Of a stretch of DNA of 64,000 bases, positions 16,885-26,500 are shown piece after piece; position 1 is the stretch's first letter, and each line of letters opens with the position of its first letter. The stretch lies in NCBI GenBank assembly GCA_028288705.1, contig JAQBNH010000005.1:62001-126000 (forward strand), written 5' to 3'. The DNA comes from Ferruginibacter sp. GTDB taxonomy: Bacteria; Bacteroidota; Bacteroidia; Chitinophagales; Chitinophagaceae. The notes beneath the pieces are model-generated. The model saw nothing but the letters and a program-made list of their open reading frames with translations. It ran no database searches and was not told the origin of the DNA. A program made the translations under genes and the position numbers.

Positions 16885-18219
16885 ATGCCTTACTCATCTG
16901 GAACTCGCCTACCCGGCGAAATGGCTTCTAAGCTTGGACATATTTCTGTTATAGAAAGTCCTTGGGTTCAATCGTTAGTTGAAGATTTCGAGAGTTCAGA
17001 ATTCAGCAGTGAAGAGGAAGTGACTGAAATATGGCAGGAGTTTGATGCAGTCAATATTCTGCCTTTAAAGAATATCTGGGCGGTAGACGGTTCGTTCGTT
17101 GCAGTCAAAACCTCTGGAAAGCCTCCCAAAGAAGTATCATTTGTAAAGACCGCTCTCCTAACCGTAGATAGGTTGAAGCTTGACAAAATTGATAAAGAAC
17201 ATCCGCATCCATTGTTAATGCAGGATATCTTAAGGGATAGCGCAATTTTCCATGCTACTGTCTTTCCACTTAAAAACGTAAAGACATCACTCGGTTCAAA
17301 CTATGACGCCATCCGTAACATAGTAAATGATTCTTTGAAAGTTGATGATAACGGAGTGTTTTATGAAACTTTGAAATGGCTAGCGTACCGGAAATGGGAT
17401 ACGACTGAATTTAGTAGCCCTGGGTTTGAATGCCCGCACTGCCACTTTAAAAACGACAAGGGACTTCCATTTGATGCTGATGGAGCCAATTGCGAGGACT
17501 GTGATAAGCCTATCTATCTTACAGACATGATCGGGTTTCATCTAGATATGGACGAAGATAGCGCTCCGGACTCGGTTGCTTCTGCTTACATGTTAGTAAT
17601 GGAACACCTGATGCTTTTTACTCCAATACGTTTGTTATGGTCCCATTCAGATCAGAACATTATCTCTGAGACCTTATTTATAAAAGATGGACCATTAACC
17701 TTACGAAGTCAATATTCTAAACTAATACCCAACATCCGATCCTTTATTCAACACGCTAAAAATATTAAAAGGCCAGTTCATATTATTGGACAGGAAAAAA
17801 GTGGGGCTTTCTTTGATCATTTGGCTTCGATAGTCCAAACTGTTGCCCCCCATGATCGTGGGGAAAAATTATCATTTGCTCCGCTAACACATGACTACGT
17901 TCGTCGCCAGGTTTATCGTTCTCCTGACCTTTCAAACCCGTATGGTAAAAGAACCAACTGGGGAGAAAAACTTTTTGTAAAAATAGATCCGGGAACTTAT
18001 ATGGTGTTGAATGTGCCTACCGGAATTTATGTGGATGATGGTAGTTTTCCCCTTGCCACTGATTTGATCGGCGTAGAACGCATTCTTGCCACTTTGCCAG
18101 AGATAGTTAGTAGCAAATTCGAGGGAGCTCTATTTCCTGTCGAGTTAGCTAATGGGGTGGCATCAATGTCAAGTTATCCATCAGCTAAAATACTTGAAAG
18201 ATTTCTGGATGGCAGATGA
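16885..18219 (+). CDS. NurA-type nuclease with inserted Cys4 motif
   Basis: A 444-residue protein with NurA-family signatures: the N-terminal metal-binding Asp68 in IWAVDGSF, a second Asp268 in FIKDGPLTLRSQYS, the GQEKSGAFF phrase near 302-310, and a late KIDPGTYMVLNVP strand. It also has CPHC (183-186) and CEDC (203-206), a Cys4 knuckle between the two catalytic Asp residues. NurA is an Mn-dependent exo/endonuclease driven by HerA in DNA end resection. The start is the first ATG after the HerA stop, a 5-base gap. A 42-base gap separates it from the helicase gene. The extra cysteines may bind zinc; whether this is usual among bacterial homologues I cannot check. Confidence 0.85.
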   Translation: MPYSSGTRLPGEMASKLGHISVIESPWVQSLVEDFESSEFSSEEEVTEIWQEFDAVNILPLKNIWAVDGSFVAVKTSGKPPKEVSFVKTALLTVDRLKLDKIDKEHPHPLLMQDILRDSAIFHATVFPLKNVKTSLGSNYDAIRNIVNDSLKVDDNGVFYETLKWLAYRKWDTTEFSSPGFECPHCHFKNDKGLPFDADGANCEDCDKPIYLTDMIGFHLDMDEDSAPDSVASAYMLVMEHLMLFTPIRLLWSHSDQNIISETLFIKDGPLTLRSQYSKLIPNIRSFIQHAKNIKRPVHIIGQEKSGAFFDHLASIVQTVAPHDRGEKLSFAPLTHDYVRRQVYRSPDLSNPYGKRTNWGEKLFVKIDPGTYMVLNVPTGIYVDDGSFPLATDLIGVERILATLPEIVSSKFEGALFPVELANGVASMSSYPSAKILERFLDGR

Positions 18220-18261
18220 TAATTTAATTTGTAAAAAACTTTTTTTGAAAAAAATAATTAG

Positions 18262-20853
18262 ATGAAGTCGAGCAGGGTTATAACTATTGAAGAATTGTGG
18301 CGGATACATAATTTTACACCAAACGACAATCAACGAGAGGCAATACTTTATGGTGAGGGACCTTTATTACTGACTGCCGGTCCAGGATCTGGTAAAACCA
18401 GGGTGTTACTCTGGCGAACCTTAAATTTGATCGTTTTTCAAAATGTTCCACCAGAAGAAATCTTTCTTACCACGTTTACTGAAAAAGCAGCACTACAGCT
18501 CAAAGAAGGGCTCCGAACATTGCTGGGTACTGTCACTAACCTTACAGATAAGCCCTATGACATTTCTAAGATGTCACTCGGGACCGTTCATTCCATTTGT
18601 CAATCACTCATTACCGATAGGAGATTCTCACCTGGGGGTGCTCGTAAACATGCGCCCGTACTTATGGATAGCCTTTCGCAGTACTTCAAGGTTTACAAGA
18701 AAAGCTTTTGGCAAGAGTTATGGGTTGCAGGCGGCTTTACGGATGAAGAAAGTGCTCACAATTTTATTTCAAATTATTTTTTGGGAAAGGAAATAAATTC
18801 CAGGCACGTTGCTGTTACAGAGTGTATAGCCTTGTTTAACCGGTTTTCAGAAGAAAATATCAATCCGTCAACCGTACAAACAACTGATAATTCTTTGAAA
18901 GCTCTGCTGAAAATGTATGAGTATTATAAAAATTCACTCCAGATAAACTCATCCGTTAAACAAGTTGATTTTTCGCTGCTGCAACAGGATGCCTTTCAGG
19001 CAATTGAAAGCTTTGCCAATTCCGGGAATGTTTTCAAGCACCTTATCATAGATGAGTACCAGGATACAAATGCAATCCAGGAGAAACTTTACTTTGCTTT
19101 ATCCAAGGGCTCTAAAAACATTTGTGTTGTCGGTGATGATGACCAGGCGCTATATCGTTTTCGTGGAGCAACCGTGGAAAATCTTGTTGAATTTGAAAAT
19201 AGATGTTTTGCGAACATAGGGCAAACGCCAAAGCGTATTGACCTTGATATTAATTATCGTTCACGAAAGAATATTGTTGATTTATACAGCCACTTCATTG
19301 TACAAACCAACTGGGAAAATGAAACAAAAAAAGGTAGCTATTATCGTGTAAATGACAAGGTAATAAAAGCAAATAGTGTCGACCTAAAGCCGTCAGTGGT
19401 TGTTTCAACAAAGGATAAGGCTGAAAACGTTTATGCTGAAATCGCAGAATTTGTTCTTGATTTGAAGCGTACGGGTAAAATTCACGATTATAATCAATGC
19501 GCTTTCTTATTTCCTTATCTAAAGGGAAGCACAAGGGTAACAGGTTTTGCTAACGCCTTTGAGGCATTAGGTATTCCGGTGTACGCACCCAGAGCAAAAA
19601 GTTTTATCGAGGTAGATGAAGCTAAAGCCATATTTGGTTTGTTTCTCAAAATATTTGACAGACCACATTATGGAAATACCGGAAGCCAGAGCATCATCAA
19701 TTTTCGTAACTGGATGATTGAATGCATGCAAATTGCTGATACCCTGATGAGGGAGGATAAACTTTTGAAGGAATTTGTAACCGATAAAAAGAATGAGGTT
19801 GCCATTGCTTTAGAAGATTATAACTTGCTGTTAGCATTCATAAAGAAGAAAAAATGGGGTGTTAAGGATCCTTTTAAGTTGGCGATGATCCGTGAATTTG
19901 CCGAATTGCCAAGGCTTTCCCCGAAAGCTAGAAAAAACTTAACTAATTCTTACTTCAAAAAGGTAATTGAGTTCAAGGAGAGAGATGGTGAACCCTACAG
20001 TATCGACTATATCATAAACCGCACAACATCGCTTGATTGGACGGTACTGGATTTATTTTATCAGCTAAATGGATTCCGCCATTTCCGTGATATGTTTCTA
20101 TTGGCAGAAGATGGTACTGACGAGGGCCCGGTTTGTAATCTTGGCTTGCTTTCTCAGTACATATCTCGTTTCATGGACCAATATGGGACCATATTAACTG
20201 CATCATTTTTATCTGAAGAAAAGTTTGTAAGAGTATTTTTTGCCTCTTATGTGTACGCATTGTATCGCCTAGGCGAAAGCGAATATGAAGATGCGGATGA
20301 TCCCTTTCCTAAGGGTAGAGTACCTTTCCTTACCATTCATCAGTCCAAAGGCTTAGAGTTTCCAGTTGTGGTATTAGGCGCAGTTTATAAAAGGGAGAAG
20401 CCTGCCGATAAAAAGGAAATTATTATTCGTAGCTTATTAAGCAAAGCAGGGGAGCCTTTGGATAAAATATCCTGTTTCGATAACATGCGTATGTTTTACG
20501 TCAGTCTTTCAAGAGCACAAAACCTATTGATATTGCCTCGCTACACACATAGTTCTGCCGCTACCGAAGTATTCAAAAATATTTTTGCAAACTACCCTTT
20601 ACAAGGTATTCCTGAATTAGACAAGGAGCAGGTTCCGGTTGCAGAAGAAAGCAAACAGGACTTAGGTAAAAGCTATAGCTATACTGCAGATTACTTGTTA
20701 TACAACAAGTGTCCAAGAAATTACATGATCTTCAAAAAATATGGTTTTGTGCCTTCACGGTCACAGACAATGTTGTTCGGTTCGCTGGTTCATAAAACGA
20801 TTGAAGATCTGCACCATTTATTAATGCACGACCGTAAAACTGCTGCTGTATGA
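18262..20853 (+). CDS. UvrD/AddA-like SF1 helicase with the beginning of a RecB-type nuclease
   Basis: An 863-residue superfamily 1A helicase. Visible motifs: Q-like FTPNDNQREAI (18-28), Walker A AGPGSGKT (39-46), motif Ia TTFTEKAA, motif II IIDEYQDTN (262-270), motif III GDDDQALYRFRGA, motif IV LDINYRSRKNI, motif V TIHQSKGLEFPVVVLG, and motif VI MFYVSLSRAQNLLIL. The last 60 residues leave the helicase and show NKCPRNYMIF with Cys817 and GSLVHKTIE (840-848), which is the start of a RecB/AddB-type nuclease domain. The rest of that domain is encoded by the next gene, which overlaps it by 4 bases (ATGA). It probably loads on DNA ends and unwinds them 3'-5'. Confidence 0.9.
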   Translation: MKSSRVITIEELWRIHNFTPNDNQREAILYGEGPLLLTAGPGSGKTRVLLWRTLNLIVFQNVPPEEIFLTTFTEKAALQLKEGLRTLLGTVTNLTDKPYDISKMSLGTVHSICQSLITDRRFSPGGARKHAPVLMDSLSQYFKVYKKSFWQELWVAGGFTDEESAHNFISNYFLGKEINSRHVAVTECIALFNRFSEENINPSTVQTTDNSLKALLKMYEYYKNSLQINSSVKQVDFSLLQQDAFQAIESFANSGNVFKHLIIDEYQDTNAIQEKLYFALSKGSKNICVVGDDDQALYRFRGATVENLVEFENRCFANIGQTPKRIDLDINYRSRKNIVDLYSHFIVQTNWENETKKGSYYRVNDKVIKANSVDLKPSVVVSTKDKAENVYAEIAEFVLDLKRTGKIHDYNQCAFLFPYLKGSTRVTGFANAFEALGIPVYAPRAKSFIEVDEAKAIFGLFLKIFDRPHYGNTGSQSIINFRNWMIECMQIADTLMREDKLLKEFVTDKKNEVAIALEDYNLLLAFIKKKKWGVKDPFKLAMIREFAELPRLSPKARKNLTNSYFKKVIEFKERDGEPYSIDYIINRTTSLDWTVLDLFYQLNGFRHFRDMFLLAEDGTDEGPVCNLGLLSQYISRFMDQYGTILTASFLSEEKFVRVFFASYVYALYRLGESEYEDADDPFPKGRVPFLTIHQSKGLEFPVVVLGAVYKREKPADKKEIIIRSLLSKAGEPLDKISCFDNMRMFYVSLSRAQNLLILPRYTHSSAATEVFKNIFANYPLQGIPELDKEQVPVAEESKQDLGKSYSYTADYLLYNKCPRNYMIFKKYGFVPSRSQTMLFGSLVHKTIEDLHHLLMHDRKTAAV

Positions 20854-21698
20854 TAACTGATTACGAAGTAGAAAAAAGACTCGAAGAAATATTTGCTCAG
20901 AACTATGAGCTGCTCAAGCTGGAAGGTGGCCATGCGTTAACCGAAGCAGGTCAGAAAGACGCCTTTAACCAGGTATTGTATTACTTCCGTAAACTGAAAG
21001 ATGTAGCCACAAAAGTCACCGATACTGAAGTGAAGCTTACGTTGCCCGATCAGAAGACACCTGAAGGACGAAGCTTTACTATTGAAGGAATTGTAGATAT
21101 TGTTCGTGAGGATGATGAAATTTGGATGTACGATATCAAAACCCATGATCCGTTTTACGTGGCTGCCAACAAGCATTTGTACGAAAAACAACTCAATGTG
21201 TATGCTTATATTTGGGAGAATCTGAGAGGCAACCAGTTAGATCATACCGCTGTTATTTCTACTGTAATTCCCGATGCATTGAAGGAAGCTGAAATAGTTG
21301 GCGATACGGACCGTATTAAAAGGGAGCTAGAGAAATGGGAGCCTATTATTGATATTCCCTACAGGGAAGACAATGTAAAAGACACAATCCATGATTTTGC
21401 GTTGGTTGTGGATTGTATAGAGAAACATTGCTTCACGCCACCACCATTTACAGTACTCGATGAAAAAATTTATGGTACGAACAGCAAATTTGCCACTCGT
21501 ATCTGCCGCAACTGCGATGCCCGTTTTTCTTGTGGCTCATTTAGAGAGTACGCCACTAAATTACAAAAGGGCAGTACAATGAATTTCAAAAAATATTATG
21601 ATGATTACGGCACGGATGCTGAGCAAGAGGATTTCGTTAATGCCTCTATTAACCTAGATAAGATAAACGTCACCCCTGAAATAAACTTTAATTCTTAA
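20850..21698 (+). CDS. RecB/AddB-type PD-(D/E)XK nuclease module (C-terminal part of a split domain)
   Basis: A 282-residue protein with the RecB-family nuclease signature: Glu60 in TEVKLTL, Asp83 in EGIVDIV, YDIKT with Asp95 and Lys97, Gln114 in QLNVYAYIWE, and at the end CRNCDARFSC (Cys219, Cys222, Cys228; C-x2-C-x5-C). That spacing is the three-cysteine half of the Fe-S cluster seen in AddB and related nucleases; the first cysteine and the GxxxHxxxE motif lie in the preceding gene. The start overlaps the helicase stop (ATGA at 20850-20853). The frame upstream of this ATG closes at a TAA 12 bases earlier, so translation probably re-initiates rather than reading through. It may assemble with the helicase into one functional AddAB-like nuclease. 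Confidence 0.9.
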   Translation: MITDYEVEKRLEEIFAQNYELLKLEGGHALTEAGQKDAFNQVLYYFRKLKDVATKVTDTEVKLTLPDQKTPEGRSFTIEGIVDIVREDDEIWMYDIKTHDPFYVAANKHLYEKQLNVYAYIWENLRGNQLDHTAVISTVIPDALKEAEIVGDTDRIKRELEKWEPIIDIPYREDNVKDTIHDFALVVDCIEKHCFTPPPFTVLDEKIYGTNSKFATRICRNCDARFSCGSFREYATKLQKGSTMNFKKYYDDYGTDAEQEDFVNASINLDKINVTPEINFNS

Positions 21699-21709
21699 TT
21701 ACTTTAATT

Positions 21710-23575
21710 ATGTCAATAGGAAGAATAAAACCGTCTTTTCATTTTGAGACAGAACGAATCGAGCAGTTAAAACAAATTGCACCTGAGGCTTTTGCTGATG
21801 GCAAAATCAACTGGGAATCGTTACAGGAAGCGTTGGGTATTTATTTAGAAGAAGAGGATATAACATCTGAACATTTTGGATTGTTTTGGCCGGGGAAGAG
21901 AGCTGCTCGTAAAATAGCCAGCCTTCCAAGCGAGGGTACATTGGTACCTTGCATGGATGAAGCGGTGGATCAAGAAAATACTCAAAATATTTTCATTGAG
22001 GGGGAGAACCTTGAAGTATTAAAACTTCTGCAAAAAAGTTATGCTAATCGGATTAAGCTCATATTTATTGATCCTCCATATAATACGGGTAAAGATTTTA
22101 TCTATGAAGACGATTTTACCGAAACTATTGATGAATATCTAAGACGTACAGGTCAATTGGATGAAGAGGCAAAGCCAATTTCTGCAAATACAAAAGCAGA
22201 TGGACGATTTCATTCAAAATGGTTGAGTATGATGTATCCGCGGCTTAGATTAGCAAGGAATTTATTAAAGGATGAGGGTTATATTTTCATAAGTATAGAT
22301 GATAATGAAGTTCATAATCTTAGAGAACTAATGAACGAAGTTTTTGGGGAGGAAAATTTTAAAGGGTGTGTAATATGGCAGCATAGCTTACAACCAAAAG
22401 GTTATTTGGGTAAATTTTCAATTCATCATAACTACTTATTGTGTTATACCAAGTCCTCAGAAATACTTATTGGAAATCTACAACGGACTGATGAGCATAA
22501 TAAGAATTATTCAAATCCAGATAATGATCCTAATGGACCATGGCGAACAGGGGATGTTAGGAATTCGCTCTATCGTAAGAATTTAATTTATGATATTAAA
22601 ACGCCTTCAGGTAAGAAAATTTCTCCTCCCCCCAATGGGTGGCGTTGGAGCAAAGAGACTCTTCAAGAAAAAATTAGTTCTGGTGAAATTGTTTTCTCAA
22701 ATGATGAAACTAGAATTATCAGAAAAATTTATTTAAATAATTTAGAGGGAAGAACACCTGAATCAATTTGGTTCGGCAAGGATTGTGGAACGACTCGTGA
22801 CGGAATACAAGAGCTTAAGGATTTGTTTAATGACAAACCACCATTCGATACACCCAAGCCAACAACACTTATTCAAAAGATTTTAGAGCTTACAACAGAT
22901 GCAAAAAATGAGGATATTGTTTTAGATTTTTTTGCGGGTTCTGGTACAACTGCTCATGCTGTCTTGAAAAGCAATTTTGAAGATCAAGGTAATCGCAGAT
23001 TTTTAATGATACAGATGGAAGAGCCAATCGATCTGTCTCTTCCATCTGGCATCAATGCCAAAAGTCTTAAACTTAAAACCATTTCTCAAATTTCCAAAGA
23101 ACGTATAAAAAGGGCGGGCAAGCTTCTAAGCTCAGAATATAAGAAGAAAAATAAGGATAATGAGACAGCTTATAAGTTCAAATCTTATAAGCTGTCTCAT
23201 TCAAACTTTAAACCTTGGAAAAATTATACTGGTAATAGTATAAAAGAATTAGAGATACAATTTGAAAAAAGCACAACCCCGCTTGTAGAAGATTGGGAGT
23301 CTCAAAATTTACTAACCGAGGTTCTTTTGATTGAGGGATTTCCTTTAGATAGCAAAATTGAAGTTTTGAATCAGTATAAGAAAAATGAAGTTACAATGGT
23401 TACATCAGATTTCTGCGAGCACAAGCTGCTGGTTTGCCTTGATAAAAAAGTGTATGCAGATACCATAAAATATCTGCAATTAAATGCAGATGATATTTTT
23501 ATTTGTTTAGATAGTGCCATCTCAGACCAGGATAAAATTACACTACAAGACAAAGGCTTAATCAAAACCATTTAA
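21710..23575 (+). CDS. mod: type III restriction-modification Mod (beta-class adenine methyltransferase)
   Basis: A 621-residue Mod protein with beta-class motif order: catalytic IDPPYNTG (DPPY at 121-124) before the AdoMet site VLDFFAGSGTTAHAVL (about 407-422). The region between them holds the variable target-recognition part. This size and the following Res gene are usual for type III systems. Type III Mod methylates one strand of an asymmetric site and also guides Res. It starts 11 bases after the nuclease gene and ends 7 bases before res. A perfect 18-bp inverted repeat sits inside the coding sequence at 23159-23201. Confidence 0.94.
   Translation: MSIGRIKPSFHFETERIEQLKQIAPEAFADGKINWESLQEALGIYLEEEDITSEHFGLFWPGKRAARKIASLPSEGTLVPCMDEAVDQENTQNIFIEGENLEVLKLLQKSYANRIKLIFIDPPYNTGKDFIYEDDFTETIDEYLRRTGQLDEEAKPISANTKADGRFHSKWLSMMYPRLRLARNLLKDEGYIFISIDDNEVHNLRELMNEVFGEENFKGCVIWQHSLQPKGYLGKFSIHHNYLLCYTKSSEILIGNLQRTDEHNKNYSNPDNDPNGPWRTGDVRNSLYRKNLIYDIKTPSGKKISPPPNGWRWSKETLQEKISSGEIVFSNDETRIIRKIYLNNLEGRTPESIWFGKDCGTTRDGIQELKDLFNDKPPFDTPKPTTLIQKILELTTDAKNEDIVLDFFAGSGTTAHAVLKSNFEDQGNRRFLMIQMEEPIDLSLPSGINAKSLKLKTISQISKERIKRAGKLLSSEYKKKNKDNETAYKFKSYKLSHSNFKPWKNYTGNSIKELEIQFEKSTTPLVEDWESQNLLTEVLLIEGFPLDSKIEVLNQYKKNEVTMVTSDFCEHKLLVCLDKKVYADTIKYLQLNADDIFICLDSAISDQDKITLQDKGLIKTI
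23159..23201. repeat. perfect 18-bp inverted repeat inside mod
   Basis: The left arm is 23159-23176 and the right arm 23184-23201, fully complementary with a 7-base loop (TTCAAAT). It encodes residues around ETAYKFKSYKLSHSN of the Mod protein, near the C-terminal part after the AdoMet motif. It would form a very stable hairpin in mRNA or a cruciform in DNA. Confidence 0.95.
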
Positions 23576-23582
23576 TGCTGCT

Positions 23583-26500
23583 ATGGCTAAGAATATAAAA
23601 TTAAAATTTGAAAGCAATCAGGAACACCAGAACATTGCTGTAAACAGTGTGGTGAATCTGTTTGACGGGTTTTCACAAAACCTTATTGTAAATGAATTTA
23701 GCTCCGATATTGCTCCCAATATTGAACCTTATTACAATCTAGAAGAGAATTGGTTGTTGGATAATTTACACGCGGTTCAGGAAACTAATAGTTTACAGCC
23801 TACCCTGGCCTTGGATGTGGATGATGGTCCTATGCTGGACATTGATGGCTACAATACACACCGTTTTCCTTGTTATACAGTAGAAATGGAGACAGGTACG
23901 GGTAAAACCTATGCCTACCTAAAAACGGTTTTTGAACTTAACAAGCGGTATGGATTCCGAAAATTTATTATAGTTGTTCCTAGCATTGCTATTTATGAGG
24001 GTGTTTATAAGACAATTGAAATAACAAAAGAGCATTTCAAAACATTGTATGGAAATACAACTATGAATGCTATTAAATATGATGGTCAGCAGATTGGGAA
24101 AGTGAAAGATTTTGCTGTTAATCCTTATATCAACATAATGATCATGACTATTGATGCTTTCAATGGTAAAACAAATAATATTTACAAGCCCACTGAAAAA
24201 CTTCCAGGAGAGAAGAAGCCGTATCAGTATATACAGGAGACAAAACCGATATACATTTTGGACGAAAGCCAAAACTATCTTTCGGCTAAAAGCAGGGAAG
24301 CCCTGCGAACCTTAAACCCCTTATTTGCGATAAATTATTCAGCAACCCCTAAAGAAAAACCCAACCTTATTTACCGACTCAGTCCTGTTGATGCTTTCAA
24401 ATTCAATTTGGTTAAAAAAATACAAGTAGAAGGTGTTACAGAACAACACAATCTGAATGATACTGATTTGAGTCTTTTGATAGAAGAAGTAACACGAAAC
24501 AACAATTCTATACAAGCGAGTCTTAAAGCCCATTGTTATGAAAATGGTTCCAAGCAATTAAAATCCATAACGGTTAAGAAAAATGATAACCTATTTGATA
24601 AAACAAAGAATTCAGCCTTTGAGGGATTTGTGGTGGACGATATCAACTTAAAAACGCAACAGGTGTTCTTTACAAATGGTTCTTCGCTTGGAAGTAATGA
24701 TGCACATAGCATTACCCTTTCTAAAGCAGAAATATTTAGGGTTCAGATTGAGCAAACAATCAAATATCATTTTGAACGTCAGAAAGCCTTACGAGAAAAA
24801 GGGATAAAGATTCTCTCCTTATTTTTCATTGATAAAGTTGATAATTACGTACAAGATGATGGTATTATCAAAAAACTTTTTGATGATGCCTTCACTAAGT
24901 ATAAGCATTTGGATAAATCTTTTGCACAGCTTGAACCTCACCAGGTAAGAGAAGGATACTTTGCAAAAAAGAAAAACCAGAAGAAGGAGGAAGAATTTGT
25001 AGATACTGCTATTATAGAAAGTGATAAGTCAAAAGATGATAAAGCGGCTGAAAAGCAGGCCTACGAATTAATAATGAAAAAGAAAGAACAGCTACTGAAT
25101 TTTTCGGAACCTGTATCCTTCATTTTTGCCCACTCAGCATTGCGGGAAGGATGGGACAATCCAAATGTATTTCAGATCTGTACATTGAATACAGCCACAT
25201 CGGAAAGCCGCAAACGGCAGGAAATTGGTCGTGGGCTCCGCCTTTGCGTAAATCAGGAAGGTGAAAGGGTTCAGGAAGAAGGAGTAAATGTGCTTACAGT
25301 TATAGCAAACGAGCATTACGAGAACTACTGTAACGAATTGCAGAAAGAATACAGGGATAGCGGGGATGTTGCTCCGAGTAAGCCTAGCGATGCTCGGAAA
25401 AAACCAGCGAAGCGTAATGACAATGTTTTTAACTCCAAAGAGTTTAAAGCTTTGTGGGATTTGCTGGCACAAAAAACTGATTACGAAATAAAACTGGACA
25501 CTGAAAAATTGGTCACAGAATGCATGAACAAATTAAATAGCCCAAAGACAGTTTTCCCTGAGTCGCAGATTATCATCACCAGAGGCAAATTCGTTATCAC
25601 TACATTTCGTTTTAAGCTTAATAAAGTTTCTGTTGGTTTGGCTCAAATAGATATTTCCATAACAGATACTGATAATGTTGAAAACATTATCAAAGGTCAA
25701 TGGTATAAAGAAGGTTTTGACTTTGGGAAAAAAGTAAGTAAACGTTTATCTGGGTTTAAAATAGTTGAAATTAAAGAGTACAAGTCTGACAGTGTTGTTC
25801 ATTTTGGAAACGGTGAGTCCTTAACGATGGAATCTGAAATATTTCATACTGACAATAAGGGCCATCAGTTGGAAGCCATCACAAAACAAGAAGCTCAAAC
25901 CAATTATCCTGTATTTAATATCATCGACCGCACCTGTAAAGAGACAGGAATAACCAGGCCGACTGTGTTTCGAATTTTCAAAGGCATGGAAGAAGAGAGG
26001 AAAAAACACATTTTCAAAAATCCTGAGGGATTCGCCAGCAAGTTTATAGAGGTAATTCGAGAACAGTTGGCAGATCATGTTGCTGACACTATAGAATATA
26101 AACTTACTGGAGAATTAGAAGCTTTTGACTTCGATGATTTATTCCCGGCTTCAAAGCCATTTCCACAAAAGGAATTAGTAGATGGATCAGAGCACTCATT
26201 ATATGATTGCGTTCAAGTTGATTCAGGTGTTGAGGAGCGGTTCGTAAACAATATCCTTGTTGAAGATGATAAAAGCGGTAACGTTCTGGGATACTTCAAA
26301 TTCCCTCCTTCATTTAAAGTTCGCATTCCAAAAATCATAAAGAATTATAACCCAGACTGGGGTATTATAAGAAAGACCAAAGACGGAAAAACATCGATAA
26401 ATCTGGTCAGAGAAACAAAAGGATCGTTAATCCCCGAACAATTGCAATGGCCAAGTGAAAAAAGGAAGATAAAATGTGCAATCAAACATTTTGAAAGGCT

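Noticed and set aside
20840-20860. Programmed -1 frameshift joining the helicase and nuclease genes
   Set aside because: The second frame has a TAA 12 bases upstream of its ATG and no slippery heptamer follows it; translational coupling at ATGA explains the arrangement more simply.
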